From contig CADCUA010000676.1 of assembly GCA_902805755.1 (NCBI GenBank), positions 1 to 5,141 on the forward strand: DNA of 5,141 nt, written 5' to 3'. Source of the stretch: an uncultured Lysobacter sp. Its GTDB lineage: Bacteria; Pseudomonadota; Gammaproteobacteria; Xanthomonadales; Xanthomonadaceae. Made by a program: the position numbers and the translations under genes. The notes under the pieces were generated by a model. The model ran no database searches. It had not been told where the DNA came from and saw nothing but the letters and a program-made list of their open reading frames with translations. Shown piece by piece: positions 1 through 5,141 of the stretch; within the stretch, counting starts at the first letter, position 1; every line of letters starts with the position of its first letter.

Positions 1-72
1 CACGCGCCCGCCCTGCTGCGGGTCGCCGGGCAGTTCACGAAGGAAGCTGTTGTCGAATCGCAAGCCTTGCAT
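1..72 (-). CDS. selO: SelO/YdiU family protein adenylyltransferase, N-terminal fragment
   Basis: Only the first 24 codons are present; the gene continues beyond the left edge. It reads leftward from an ATG at 72-70, preceded by a strong Shine-Dalgarno (GAGGAG) 6 nt upstream that overlaps the stop codon of the GST gene. The visible peptide contains LRFDNSFLRELPGDP, which resembles the start of SelO/YdiU (UPF0061) proteins of high-GC proteobacteria. SelO is a pseudokinase-fold enzyme that transfers AMP from ATP to Ser/Thr/Tyr of target proteins, including redox proteins, and is linked to protein glutathionylation under oxidative stress. None of the catalytic region is visible, so the call rests on the short N-terminal match and on the neighbouring GST. 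An unrelated protein starting similarly cannot be excluded. Confidence 0.65.
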   Translation of the reverse strand, partial: MQGLRFDNSFLRELPGDPQQGGRV

Positions 73-75
73 GGT

Positions 76-84
76 GTCTCCTCA
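76..84 (-). promoter_or_regulatory. Shine-Dalgarno of selO overlapping the GST stop codon
   Basis: Read on the minus strand the junction is TGAGGAGACACC followed by ATG. The TGA (84-82) ends the GST gene. The bases GAGGAG (83-78) form a near-consensus ribosome-binding site 6 nt before the selO ATG. The overlap means a ribosome finishing the GST sits on the selO initiation site, which favours translational coupling and fixes the selO start. Confidence 0.7.
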
Positions 85-750
85 GGCGAGGGGCTCGGTG
101 ACGCCGGCCTGTGCCAGCGCACGCTGGTACGCGGGGCGCGCACGAATGCGTTCAAGAAAGGCCTCGATATTCGGCCGGCCCTGCGCGCCGCCGCGCGCGG
201 TCGCCGCTTCGAGAGGGAAGCTCATCTGGATATCGGCCGCCGTAATCCGCGTGCCGCACAGCCATGTCGAACGCGCCAGCTCGCGCTCGACGTAGTCCAT
301 ATGCAGGCGCACCTGCGGCGCGATGTAACCGCGCAGCGCGCCATCCGCCACGCGACGTGCGATCGGCCGCACGAAGAACGGCATCGGCGCCTGCTTGAGC
401 CGGGTGAATACGAGCGTCATCAGCAGCGGCGGCATCGCCGAGCCTTCCGCGTAATGCATCCAGTAGCGGTATCGCAGGCGCTCTTCCTCGTCGCGCGGTG
501 CGAATGCGCCCTCGTGGTCGAAGCGCTCCACCAGGTATTCCAGGATCGCGCCGGATTCGGCAATGACGCGGTCGCCGTCCTCCAGCACCGGCGATTTGCC
601 GAGCGGATGCACATCGCGCAGCGCAGCCGGCGCGAGCAGCGTCTTCGGGTCGCGCGAATAGCGCACCAGCTCGTACGGAAGCTGCAATTCCTCCAGCAGC
701 CACAGCACGCGTTGCGAGCGGGAACGGTCGAGGTGATGAAGCTTGAGCAT
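82..750 (-). CDS. Glutathione S-transferase (Gtt1-like)
   Basis: A complete 222-residue protein, normal length for a cytosolic GST. The N-terminal thioredoxin-like domain (about residues 1-78) has the RSRSQRVLWLLEEL helix start (9-22), with Ser10/Ser12 in the region that contacts the glutathione thiol. It also has HPLGKSPVLEDG (48-59), with Pro54 in the cis-proline position, and Glu65-Ser66 for the gamma-glutamyl group. The helical C-terminal domain contains YWMHYAEGSAMPPLL (96-110) and the ITAADIQMSF N-capping segment (169-178, Asp173). These fit GSTs related to yeast Gtt1, which conjugate or reduce electrophiles and peroxides with glutathione; the actual substrate is unknown. The start at 750 puts the conserved strand right at the N-terminus, but only a weak ribosome site precedes it. 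The stop lies 9 nt before the selO start, indicating one transcript with coupled translation. Confidence 0.93.
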   Translation of the reverse strand: MLKLHHLDRSRSQRVLWLLEELQLPYELVRYSRDPKTLLAPAALRDVHPLGKSPVLEDGDRVIAESGAILEYLVERFDHEGAFAPRDEEERLRYRYWMHYAEGSAMPPLLMTLVFTRLKQAPMPFFVRPIARRVADGALRGYIAPQVRLHMDYVERELARSTWLCGTRITAADIQMSFPLEAATARGGAQGRPNIEAFLERIRARPAYQRALAQAGVTEPLA

Positions 751-774
751 GCGTGGACCCGCACGGAAAAGCCG

Positions 775-805
775 ATCCTAGCCAGCCGGCAGTGAACGCG
801 TTGAA
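775..805 (-). promoter_or_regulatory. Weak candidate sigma70 promoter for the gst-selO pair
   Basis: On the minus strand, upstream of the GST start, a TAGGAT hexamer (780-775) could serve as a -10 box. A TTCAAC hexamer (805-800) could serve as a -35 box with a 19-nt spacer, longer than ideal. It sits 24 nt before the GST ATG, so the leader would be short. The match is poor and high-GC genomes give many such hits. It is listed only because the divergent gap should hold a promoter in each direction. Confidence 0.2.
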
Positions 806-869
806 GGTCCTGAACCCATCCGTGGCGGCCGATGGCCTAGACTGGGCGGCCCTCCAGGAGTCCGCGCCA

Positions 870-1031
870 ATGGCAAAGCCCAATTATTCGTTCGAAAAGC
901 GCCAGCGCGAGATCGCCAAGAAGAAGAAGCAGGACGAGAAACTCGCCAAGAAGCAGGCGAACAAGCCGGCATCCGACGGCGACAACGGCAGCGGCGCCGG
1001 CACCGGCGGAAACGCGCCGACGCAAGGCTGA
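870..1031 (+). CDS. Conserved-type small lysine-rich protein, function unknown
   Basis: A 53-residue protein. The start at 870 is well supported by AGGAG at 856-860, 9 nt upstream. A longer in-frame reading from 753 has no such site and would run back through the divergent promoter gap. The first 32 residues are very basic and probably helical: NYSFEKRQREIAKKKKQ at 5-21 is followed by DEKLAKKQANK. The last 20 residues are a flexible Gly/Ala/Ser/Thr tail (SDGDNGSGAGTGGNAP). Short proteins beginning MAKPNYSFEKRQ are, to my recollection, common in proteobacteria as uncharacterised proteins. I know of no assigned function and see no enzyme motif, signal peptide or membrane segment. The charge pattern would suit nucleic-acid or ribosome contact, but that is inference. 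It lies 17 bp before the yaiI-like gene and is probably cotranscribed with it. Confidence 0.75.
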   Translation: MAKPNYSFEKRQREIAKKKKQDEKLAKKQANKPASDGDNGSGAGTGGNAPTQG

Positions 1032-1048
1032 GTACTGCCGCCTCCGCC

Positions 1049-1513
1049 ATGGAGGACGCGTCGCCGCGCATCTGGGTGGATGCCGACGCCTGCCCCGTGG
1101 CGATCCGCGAGATCGTCGTCCGCGCGGCCGAGCGTGCGCGCGTCCCGGCCACGTTCGTTGCGAACCAGTGGCTGCGACTGAACGGTCCCGCCTGGGTTCG
1201 AGCCATGCAGGTGCCTGCCACGCCGGACGCCGCCGACAGCGCCATCGTCGAAGCGGTCCGCGCCGGCGACCTGGTTATCACGCAGGACATCCCGCTCGCC
1301 GCGCTCGTGCTCGGCAAGGGCGCGATCGCGATCGATCCACGCGGCCAACCCTATTCCGCCGACAGCATCGGCGAACGCCTTTCGATGCGCAGCTTCATGG
1401 ACGAGCTGCGCGGCGCGGGCGTGCAGACCGGCGGCGCCGCGCCGTTCCATGCACGTGACCGGCAGGCTTTCGCAAACCGCCTGGACCGCTGGATCGCAAC
1501 GCGCGGTCGGTAA
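1049..1513 (+). CDS. yaiI: YaiI/YqxD family (UPF0178, DUF188) PIN-like protein
   Basis: A complete 154-residue protein, close to the roughly 150 residues of E. coli YaiI, and matching that family along its whole length. Visible blocks are IWVDADACPV (8-17) with the paired acidic residues Asp11 and Asp13, VANQWLRL (37-44), Asp63 in ADSAIVE, GDLVITQDIPLAA (73-85) with Asp80, LSMRSFMDELR (111-121), and GVQTGG followed by RDRQAFANRL (124-144). The acidic residues are arranged as in PIN-like nuclease folds, so metal-dependent action on RNA is plausible, but the cellular role of the family is not established. The ATG at 1049 adds about seven residues before the conserved IWVDADACP. No good Shine-Dalgarno precedes it, so translation may depend on the small gene 17 bp upstream. 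The gene is soluble-looking and intact. Confidence 0.92.
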   Translation: MEDASPRIWVDADACPVAIREIVVRAAERARVPATFVANQWLRLNGPAWVRAMQVPATPDAADSAIVEAVRAGDLVITQDIPLAALVLGKGAIAIDPRGQPYSADSIGERLSMRSFMDELRGAGVQTGGAAPFHARDRQAFANRLDRWIATRGR

Positions 1514-1541
1514 GCATCGCACTGCGGACCGGTCCCGACCG
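1504..1541. repeat. Inverted repeat at the end of yaiI
   Basis: CGGTCGG (1504-1510, in the last yaiI codons) is matched by its reverse complement CCGACCG (1535-1541). A perfect 10-bp palindrome GGACCGGTCC (1526-1535) lies between them. The arms could fold into a GC-rich hairpin over the yaiI stop. No run of T follows, so it does not qualify as a standard intrinsic terminator. It could be a weak 3'-end structure or chance in GC-rich DNA. Confidence 0.3.
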
Positions 1542-1617
1542 ATTGCACCACGCGTACCCGCTACAACGCTCCATCACGCGGGACATACGCCGCGCACACG
1601 CTGGCCGTTCAGCCCCC

Positions 1618-1626
1618 TATTACACT
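1618..1626 (+). promoter_or_regulatory. Candidate -10 region upstream of deaD
   Basis: TATTACACT (1618-1626) is an AT-rich island in the otherwise GC-rich 161-bp gap between yaiI and deaD. TACACT (1621-1626) matches the -10 consensus at four of six positions. No convincing -35 is seen 16-18 nt upstream. If used, transcription would start near 1633 and give a leader of about 40 nt, unlike the long cold-shock leader of E. coli deaD. Confidence 0.35.
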
Positions 1627-1674
1627 GTCGACAACGACCGACCGGCCTGCGCCGGCGCCCCGAGAGACCTGCCC

Positions 1675-3786
1675 ATGAGCGCCGAAGCGCCTTCTACCTC
1701 CATCAAATTCACCGATCTCGCGCTTTCCGAGCCGCTGCTGCGCGCGCTGAGCGACGTGGGATACGAATCCCCCTCACCCATCCAGGCCGCGACGATCCCG
1801 CCGTTGCTTGAAGGTCGCGACGTCCTCGGCCAGGCGCAGACCGGCACCGGCAAGACCGCGGCGTTCGCGCTGCCGATCCTGGCGCGCATCGATCCGTCGC
1901 AGCAGAAGCCGCAGGCGCTGGTACTCGCGCCGACGCGCGAGCTCGCCATCCAGGTCGCCGAAGCGTTCCAGAAATACGCGACCCACCTGCCCGGCTTCCA
2001 TGTACTGCCGATCTACGGCGGCCAGAGCTACTACCCGCAGTTGCAGGCGCTCAAGCGCGGCGTGCATGTCGTCGTGGGCACGCCGGGACGCGTGATCGAT
2101 CACCTGCAGCGCGGCTCGCTGGACATCTCGCAACTGCGCTGCCTCGTGCTCGACGAAGCCGACGAGATGCTGCGCATGGGCTTCATCGACGACGTCGAAG
2201 CGGTGATCAAGCGCACGCCGGAAACACGCCAGGTCGCGCTGTTCTCCGCCACGATGCCGCCGCCGATCAGGCGCATCGCGCAGACCTATCTGAAGGATCC
2301 GATCGAGATCGCGATCAAGTCCACGACCACGACGGCGGCCAACATCCGCCAGCGCTACTGGTCGGTGAGCGGCGTCAACAAGCTCGATGCGATCACGCGC
2401 ATCCTCGAGGCCGAACCGTTTGACGCGATGATCGTATTCGCGCGCACGAAGCTGGGCACCGACGAGCTGGCGTCAAAGCTGCAGGCGCGGGGCATTTCGG
2501 CCGCGGCGATCAATGGCGACGTGCAGCAGGCGCAGCGCGAGAAGACGATCCAGAACCTCAAGGACGGCAAGATCGACGTGCTGGTCGCGACCGACGTCGC
2601 CGCACGCGGACTCGACGTGGACCGCATCAGCCACGTGCTGAACTACGACATCCCGCACGACACCGAAAGCTATGTGCACCGCATCGGCCGCACGGGCCGC
2701 GCGGGACGCAAGGGCGAGGCGATCCTGTTCGTGACGCCGCGCGAGCGCGCGATGCTGCGGGCGATCGAACGTGCCACGCGCCAGCCGATCGAACCGATGA
2801 TGCTGCCCACCGTCGAATCGGTGAACGAGCGCCGGGTCAACAAGTTCCTCGACCGCATCGGCGACGCGCTCAATGGCGGCGACCTGGGCATGTACCGCGA
2901 GCTGATCGAGCGCTTCGAATCCGAGCGCAACGTGCCCGCGATCGAGATCGCCGCGGCGCTCGCAAAGCTGGTGCAGGGCGATATGCCGCTGCTGCTCAAG
3001 GCGACCGACGACCAGCTGCGCGCCGCGCGCAGCAACTCCGCCGCATACGAACGTCCACGCGACGACAGTCGCGAGCGCGGGCGTGCACCGTTCCGCAACG
3101 ACGAGCGCGGCCCACGCAATGATGCGCCGCGTCCGCCGCGCGCAACATCGACCTATGACAACGCACCGCGCCCGCCCCGTCCTGCGCAGGCCTACGACAG
3201 CGCACCGCGCCCGCCGCGGCCGACACAGGACTACGACAGCACGCCACGCGCCACGCAGGCGTATGAGGATGCAGCTCCGCGCGAGCACAGCGCACCGCCG
3301 GTGAATGCGGCCGAAGCGTTCTTCGACGACGCGCCTGCACCGCGCGAGCACATGCCACAGCGCGACGCCGCGCCGCGCAACGACAGCGACGTCGGCATGG
3401 AGACATTCCGCATTGAAGTGGGCCACGCCCATGGCGTGAAGCCGGGCAATATCGTCGGCGCGATCGCGAACGAAGCGGAACTCGAAAGCCGCTTCATCGG
3501 CCGCGTCGACATCCGCGATGCCTACAGCCTGGTCGACCTGCCGGAAGGCATGCCGCGCGAAATCATGGACCACCTCAAGCGCGTGCGCGTGGCCGGCCAG
3601 CAGCTGCAGCTCAGCCGCGCCGCCCCTGAGGACATGCAGGGCGGACGCGGCTCGGCCCCTCGTTCCTCGGGCGACCGTGGCGCACCGGGTGGCCGCCCGC
3701 CCGGTCCCCGTCCGGGTGGTCCACGCGGACCGGGTGCCGGCGGCCCCGGCGGTCGCCCCGGCTTCAAGCCGCGCCCGCCGCGGTAA
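1675..3786 (+). CDS. deaD: DEAD-box ATP-dependent RNA helicase DeaD/CsdA
   Basis: A 703-residue helicase that unwinds RNA duplexes in ribosome assembly, cold adaptation and mRNA decay. All core motifs are present: Q motif (Phe12, PSPIQ 33-37), motif I AQTGTGKT (54-61), PTREL (86-90), GG (115-116), TPGR (136-139), DEAD (160-163), SAT (191-193), IVFART (253-258), ATDVAARGLD (305-314) and HRIGRTGRAGR (335-345). A helical region (about 385-450) corresponds to the DeaD dimerisation segment. A DbpA-type RNA-binding domain spans about 575-648 (TFRIEVGHAHGVKPGNIVGA, then IGRVDI and LPEGMP). Between them lies a disordered linker (about 453-572) with 13-residue repeats. The C-terminus (655-703) is a G/P/R-rich tail, a likely RNA-binding tail. 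It is longer than E. coli DeaD (about 630 residues). The start at 1675 follows GAGAG (1662-1666) and gives the family N-terminus. The in-frame upstream start at 1543 would translate through the likely promoter and adds no conserved sequence. Confidence 0.96.
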   Translation: MSAEAPSTSIKFTDLALSEPLLRALSDVGYESPSPIQAATIPPLLEGRDVLGQAQTGTGKTAAFALPILARIDPSQQKPQALVLAPTRELAIQVAEAFQKYATHLPGFHVLPIYGGQSYYPQLQALKRGVHVVVGTPGRVIDHLQRGSLDISQLRCLVLDEADEMLRMGFIDDVEAVIKRTPETRQVALFSATMPPPIRRIAQTYLKDPIEIAIKSTTTTAANIRQRYWSVSGVNKLDAITRILEAEPFDAMIVFARTKLGTDELASKLQARGISAAAINGDVQQAQREKTIQNLKDGKIDVLVATDVAARGLDVDRISHVLNYDIPHDTESYVHRIGRTGRAGRKGEAILFVTPRERAMLRAIERATRQPIEPMMLPTVESVNERRVNKFLDRIGDALNGGDLGMYRELIERFESERNVPAIEIAAALAKLVQGDMPLLLKATDDQLRAARSNSAAYERPRDDSRERGRAPFRNDERGPRNDAPRPPRATSTYDNAPRPPRPAQAYDSAPRPPRPTQDYDSTPRATQAYEDAAPREHSAPPVNAAEAFFDDAPAPREHMPQRDAAPRNDSDVGMETFRIEVGHAHGVKPGNIVGAIANEAELESRFIGRVDIRDAYSLVDLPEGMPREIMDHLKRVRVAGQQLQLSRAAPEDMQGGRGSAPRSSGDRGAPGGRPPGPRPGGPRGPGAGGPGGRPGFKPRPPR
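3124..3240 (+). repeat. Three 39-bp tandem repeats inside deaD
   Basis: Units at 3124-3162, 3163-3201 and 3202-3240 each encode one 13-residue repeat with consensus APRPPRPxQxYDS (residues 484-522). A shorter degenerate fourth copy (TPRATQAYED, 523-532) follows. The second and third units share the same first 14 bases, which suggests recent duplication; the first unit is more diverged. The encoded segment is Pro/Arg-rich with one regularly spaced Tyr-Asp per unit, typical of a disordered linker. Such repeats can change copy number by slippage without breaking the frame. Confidence 0.85.
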
Positions 3787-4580
3787 GCGCGGGCGTCAGC
3801 AGGTGTCGCAGCGGGCGGCCGCAGGGCTGAGCCGCTGTCGGTGCACAGGACTCACGCCCCTCGCGGAGGGCTCGTGGGCTCCCTGCGTGGAGCCCGGTGC
3901 CGCAGCGCACGCGATCCGTGATGCGTGCGTGCGGAGCAGGCCTCGCGAGCGGTCCCAGCCCCGGGGCCTCCCGCGTAGACCGCGACACCCTCGTACGCAA
4001 GCCACCATTGCTGCGCGAACCCGCCGCGCGGTCGCGGCGCGCGGATAGCGGCTGCCGCGTGCAGCGGGCCTTTGAGCGCCAGGCACTGGCCACTGACACT
4101 CCGCCCCCACGCCCCAGGGTCCTGCGCACCGGGTCGCGACTCGCCTGCTCGCACCAGCCGTCATGCAAAACGACGCAGCACGAGGACTGCGAGCGCGATG
4201 GGAGGCCGGCGCATCCGACATCAGGACACCTTGCGCCGATCACAATGCGACGCCGTTGCAGCTGAGGCTTACCAACACGCTGGTGTCGATCAGCACGGGT
4301 CCGCTTCGGAGCCGGCGCGTGCAGGCTCGCCTCGACCTTTCGAGTGTGATGTTCCGGGCGGGCCTGCTCACCTGGCCTCAGCGTGCATGAAGTGTTCCGG
4401 CTTCTGAGAAACCCCAAGACGCACTCAAATTGCTTCTTCGAGCACACTCCGTCCGTAACCCAGGAAAGGCCACGCGCGTCAAGGCGTGCGCGAAGCCCGG
4501 CACAACCACCACCGACAGCCTCGTATGCTCCTGCTGCTTGAACGCGGCGGACACACGTCTTCGCGGAGTCTGCTCACTTC
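3787..4580. other. Gene-free stretch of about 790 bp
   Basis: Apart from the hairpins just after deaD I see no supportable gene here. Open frames exist on both strands, up to about 227 codons on the minus strand, but their translations are rich in Arg, Cys, Ser and Trp, show no domain motif, and look like the random frames expected in GC-rich DNA. No tRNA cloverleaf, rRNA, CRISPR array, transposase or clear promoter is visible. The part around 4405-4460 is locally richer in A/T and could hold the promoter of the CheB-like gene, but no good -35/-10 pair is evident. A decayed gene or small RNA cannot be excluded. Confidence 0.55.
3809..3895 (+). other. Cluster of GC-rich hairpins after deaD, possible 3'-end structure
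   Basis: Three possible stem-loops lie 23-109 nt beyond the deaD stop. They are CAGCGG (3809-3814) with CCGCTG (3832-3837), CCCTC (3858-3862) with GAGGG (3866-3870), and GGGCTCC (3876-3882) with GGAGCCC (3889-3895) around a 6-nt loop. The last is the best, with seven perfect pairs. None is followed by a T run, so an intrinsic terminator of the E. coli type is not shown. They could stabilise the mRNA 3' end or mark a Rho-dependent stop. Confidence 0.35.
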
Positions 4581-5122
4581 ATGCACGAGCGGGTGCCACG
4601 GATGCGGTCCAGTCCTCTTGTTGTCGCGGGAGCATCGCTCGGAGGCGTCGACGCCCTCCAGCGCCTGGTCGCCGGATTGCCTGCCGACTTTGAAGCGCCC
4701 GTTCTTATCGTGCTGCACGTCGGAGCGCATAAAAGCGTTCTGCCCCGGCTTCTTGAAGCAAAGGGCCAGCGGCCTGCAGTGCATCCGCACGATGGTGAGG
4801 TCATACGGTCGCGGAAAATCTACGTCGCACCTCCAGACCACCACATGCTGGTCGACGGCCCCGTCATACGGTTGTGCAAAGGCCCGAAGGAACACCACAC
4901 CCGTCCCGCTATCGACCCCCTGTTCCGCTCTGCCGCACTGACGCGCACCCGGGACGTGGTCGGGCTGGTGATGACCGGCGCGCTTAACGACGGCACTGCA
5001 GGGCTGCAGGCGATCAAGGCGTGCGGAGGCCGTGCCGTGGTGCAGGATCCCGAAGACGCATTCGAACCGAGCATGCCTGCCAGCGCGCTTGCATGGGTCG
5101 AGGTCGACGCAATGGCGCCCCT
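4581..5122 (+). CDS. Stand-alone CheB-type protein-glutamate methylesterase domain, truncated at contig end
   Basis: About 180 residues are visible and the frame is open to the right edge. The catalytic pattern of CheB is present. The nucleophile is Ser19 in VVAGASLGGVDAL, followed by His46 in VLIVLHVGAH and Asp137 in MTGALNDGTAGLQAIKACGG. Further family blocks are KIYVAPPDHHML (79-90), HTRPAIDPLFRSAA (106-119) and VQDPEDAFEPSMPASAL (154-170). CheB removes methyl groups from chemoreceptor glutamates and deamidates glutamines. Here no receiver domain precedes the catalytic domain, as in the CheB-like proteins found outside classical chemotaxis operons. An in-frame TGA at 4539-4541 limits any extension. 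The ATG at 4581 follows GGAG (4565-4568) at a rather long 12 nt. The in-frame ATG at 4602 gives the more usual short N-terminus and may be the true start. The frame could be read on to 5141, but bases from 5123 are adapter, so only 180 codons are real. Confidence 0.88.
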
Positions 5123-5141
5123 AGATCGGAAGAGCACACGT
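5123..5141 (+). other. Illumina TruSeq adapter remnant at the contig end
   Basis: The last 19 bases, AGATCGGAAGAGCACACGT, are identical to the start of the standard Illumina TruSeq 3' adapter, including the A added by A-tailing. They translate in the CheB frame to the tail DRKST, a familiar sign of adapter read-through in predicted proteins. This stretch is not genomic and should be trimmed. Confidence 0.97.

Noticed and set aside
67..795. A 242-codon plus-strand open frame opposite the GST gene
   Set aside because: It is the mirror of the GST coding frame, with composition typical of antisense GC-rich sequence and no domain signal.
1543..1674. A longer form of DeaD starting at 1543
   Set aside because: The extra 44 residues match nothing in the family and would be translated from the probable promoter region. 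The ATG at 1675 gives the normal N-terminus.
2473..3573. A 366-codon open frame on the minus strand inside deaD
   Set aside because: It is the complement of a well-supported helicase gene. Its translation is rich in Arg, Ala, Val and His with no domain pattern, which is typical of antisense frames in GC-rich coding DNA.
4240..4377. A short minus-strand frame containing VLIDTSVLVSLS, reminiscent of the N-terminus of VapC-type PIN toxins
   Set aside because: Only 12 residues look PIN-like, the frame stops seven codons later, and no frame downstream continues the domain. The residues before it do not fit a toxin start, and no antitoxin is seen. Most likely chance, at best a remnant.
3764..4447. 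A 227-codon minus-strand open frame covering most of the gap after deaD
   Set aside because: The translation shows no motif, has many Arg, Ser and Cys residues, has no ribosome site at its start, and overlaps the end of deaD. Random long frames are expected at this GC content.
4471..4488. CACGC/GCGTG inverted repeat with an 8-nt loop upstream of the CheB-like gene
   Set aside because: A five-pair stem in GC-rich DNA is expected by chance, and there is no promoter or operator context to support it.
4486..4941. A 151-codon plus-strand frame overlapping the CheB-like gene in another phase, considered as an upstream fused domain joined by a frameshift
   Set aside because: Before the CheB start it shows no receiver, CheR or kinase motif, and within the CheB region it is only the shifted frame. 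There is no sign of a broken fusion.

Overview
The window is high-GC DNA with strong G/C bias at third codon positions and bacterial gene packing. Protein style suggests a gammaproteobacterium near the Xanthomonadaceae/Lysobacteraceae. The main clues are a DeaD helicase with an RGG/PG-rich tail, a SelO start of the LRFDNxFxRELPGDP type, and a Gtt1-like GST next to it. This placement comes from recalled protein resemblance, not from a search.

Layout, left to right. (1) On the minus strand are the first 24 codons of a SelO/YdiU-type protein AMPylase, cut by the window edge. Directly upstream of it in the same direction is a complete glutathione S-transferase. The GST stop codon overlaps the Shine-Dalgarno of selO, so the two look like a coupled, redox-themed operon. 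(2) Across a roughly 120-bp divergent gap, on the plus strand, are a 53-residue lysine-rich small protein and then a YaiI/YqxD (UPF0178) PIN-like protein. (3) After a 161-bp gap with a candidate -10 element comes a 703-residue DEAD-box RNA helicase of the DeaD/CsdA type. All its helicase motifs are intact and it has a DbpA-like RNA-binding domain. It also carries an unusual disordered linker built from 13-residue tandem repeats, and a G/P/R-rich tail. (4) About 790 bp follow with no gene I can support, only a few GC-rich hairpins just after deaD. (5) The last part is a stand-alone CheB-type methylesterase domain with its catalytic Ser-His-Asp in place. It runs off the right end.

The last 19 bases (5123-5141) exactly match the start of the Illumina TruSeq 3' adapter. 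The right end is therefore a contig end with untrimmed adapter. The CheB-like reading frame is cut by the assembly, and its last residues as translated are artificial.

I see housekeeping and stress-related genes (redox, RNA metabolism) plus one signalling enzyme. There is no CRISPR array, mobile element, rRNA or tRNA, and no convincing undescribed multi-gene system. The observations most worth a second look are the adapter end, the repeat linker in DeaD, the solo CheB domain and the long gene-free stretch before it.
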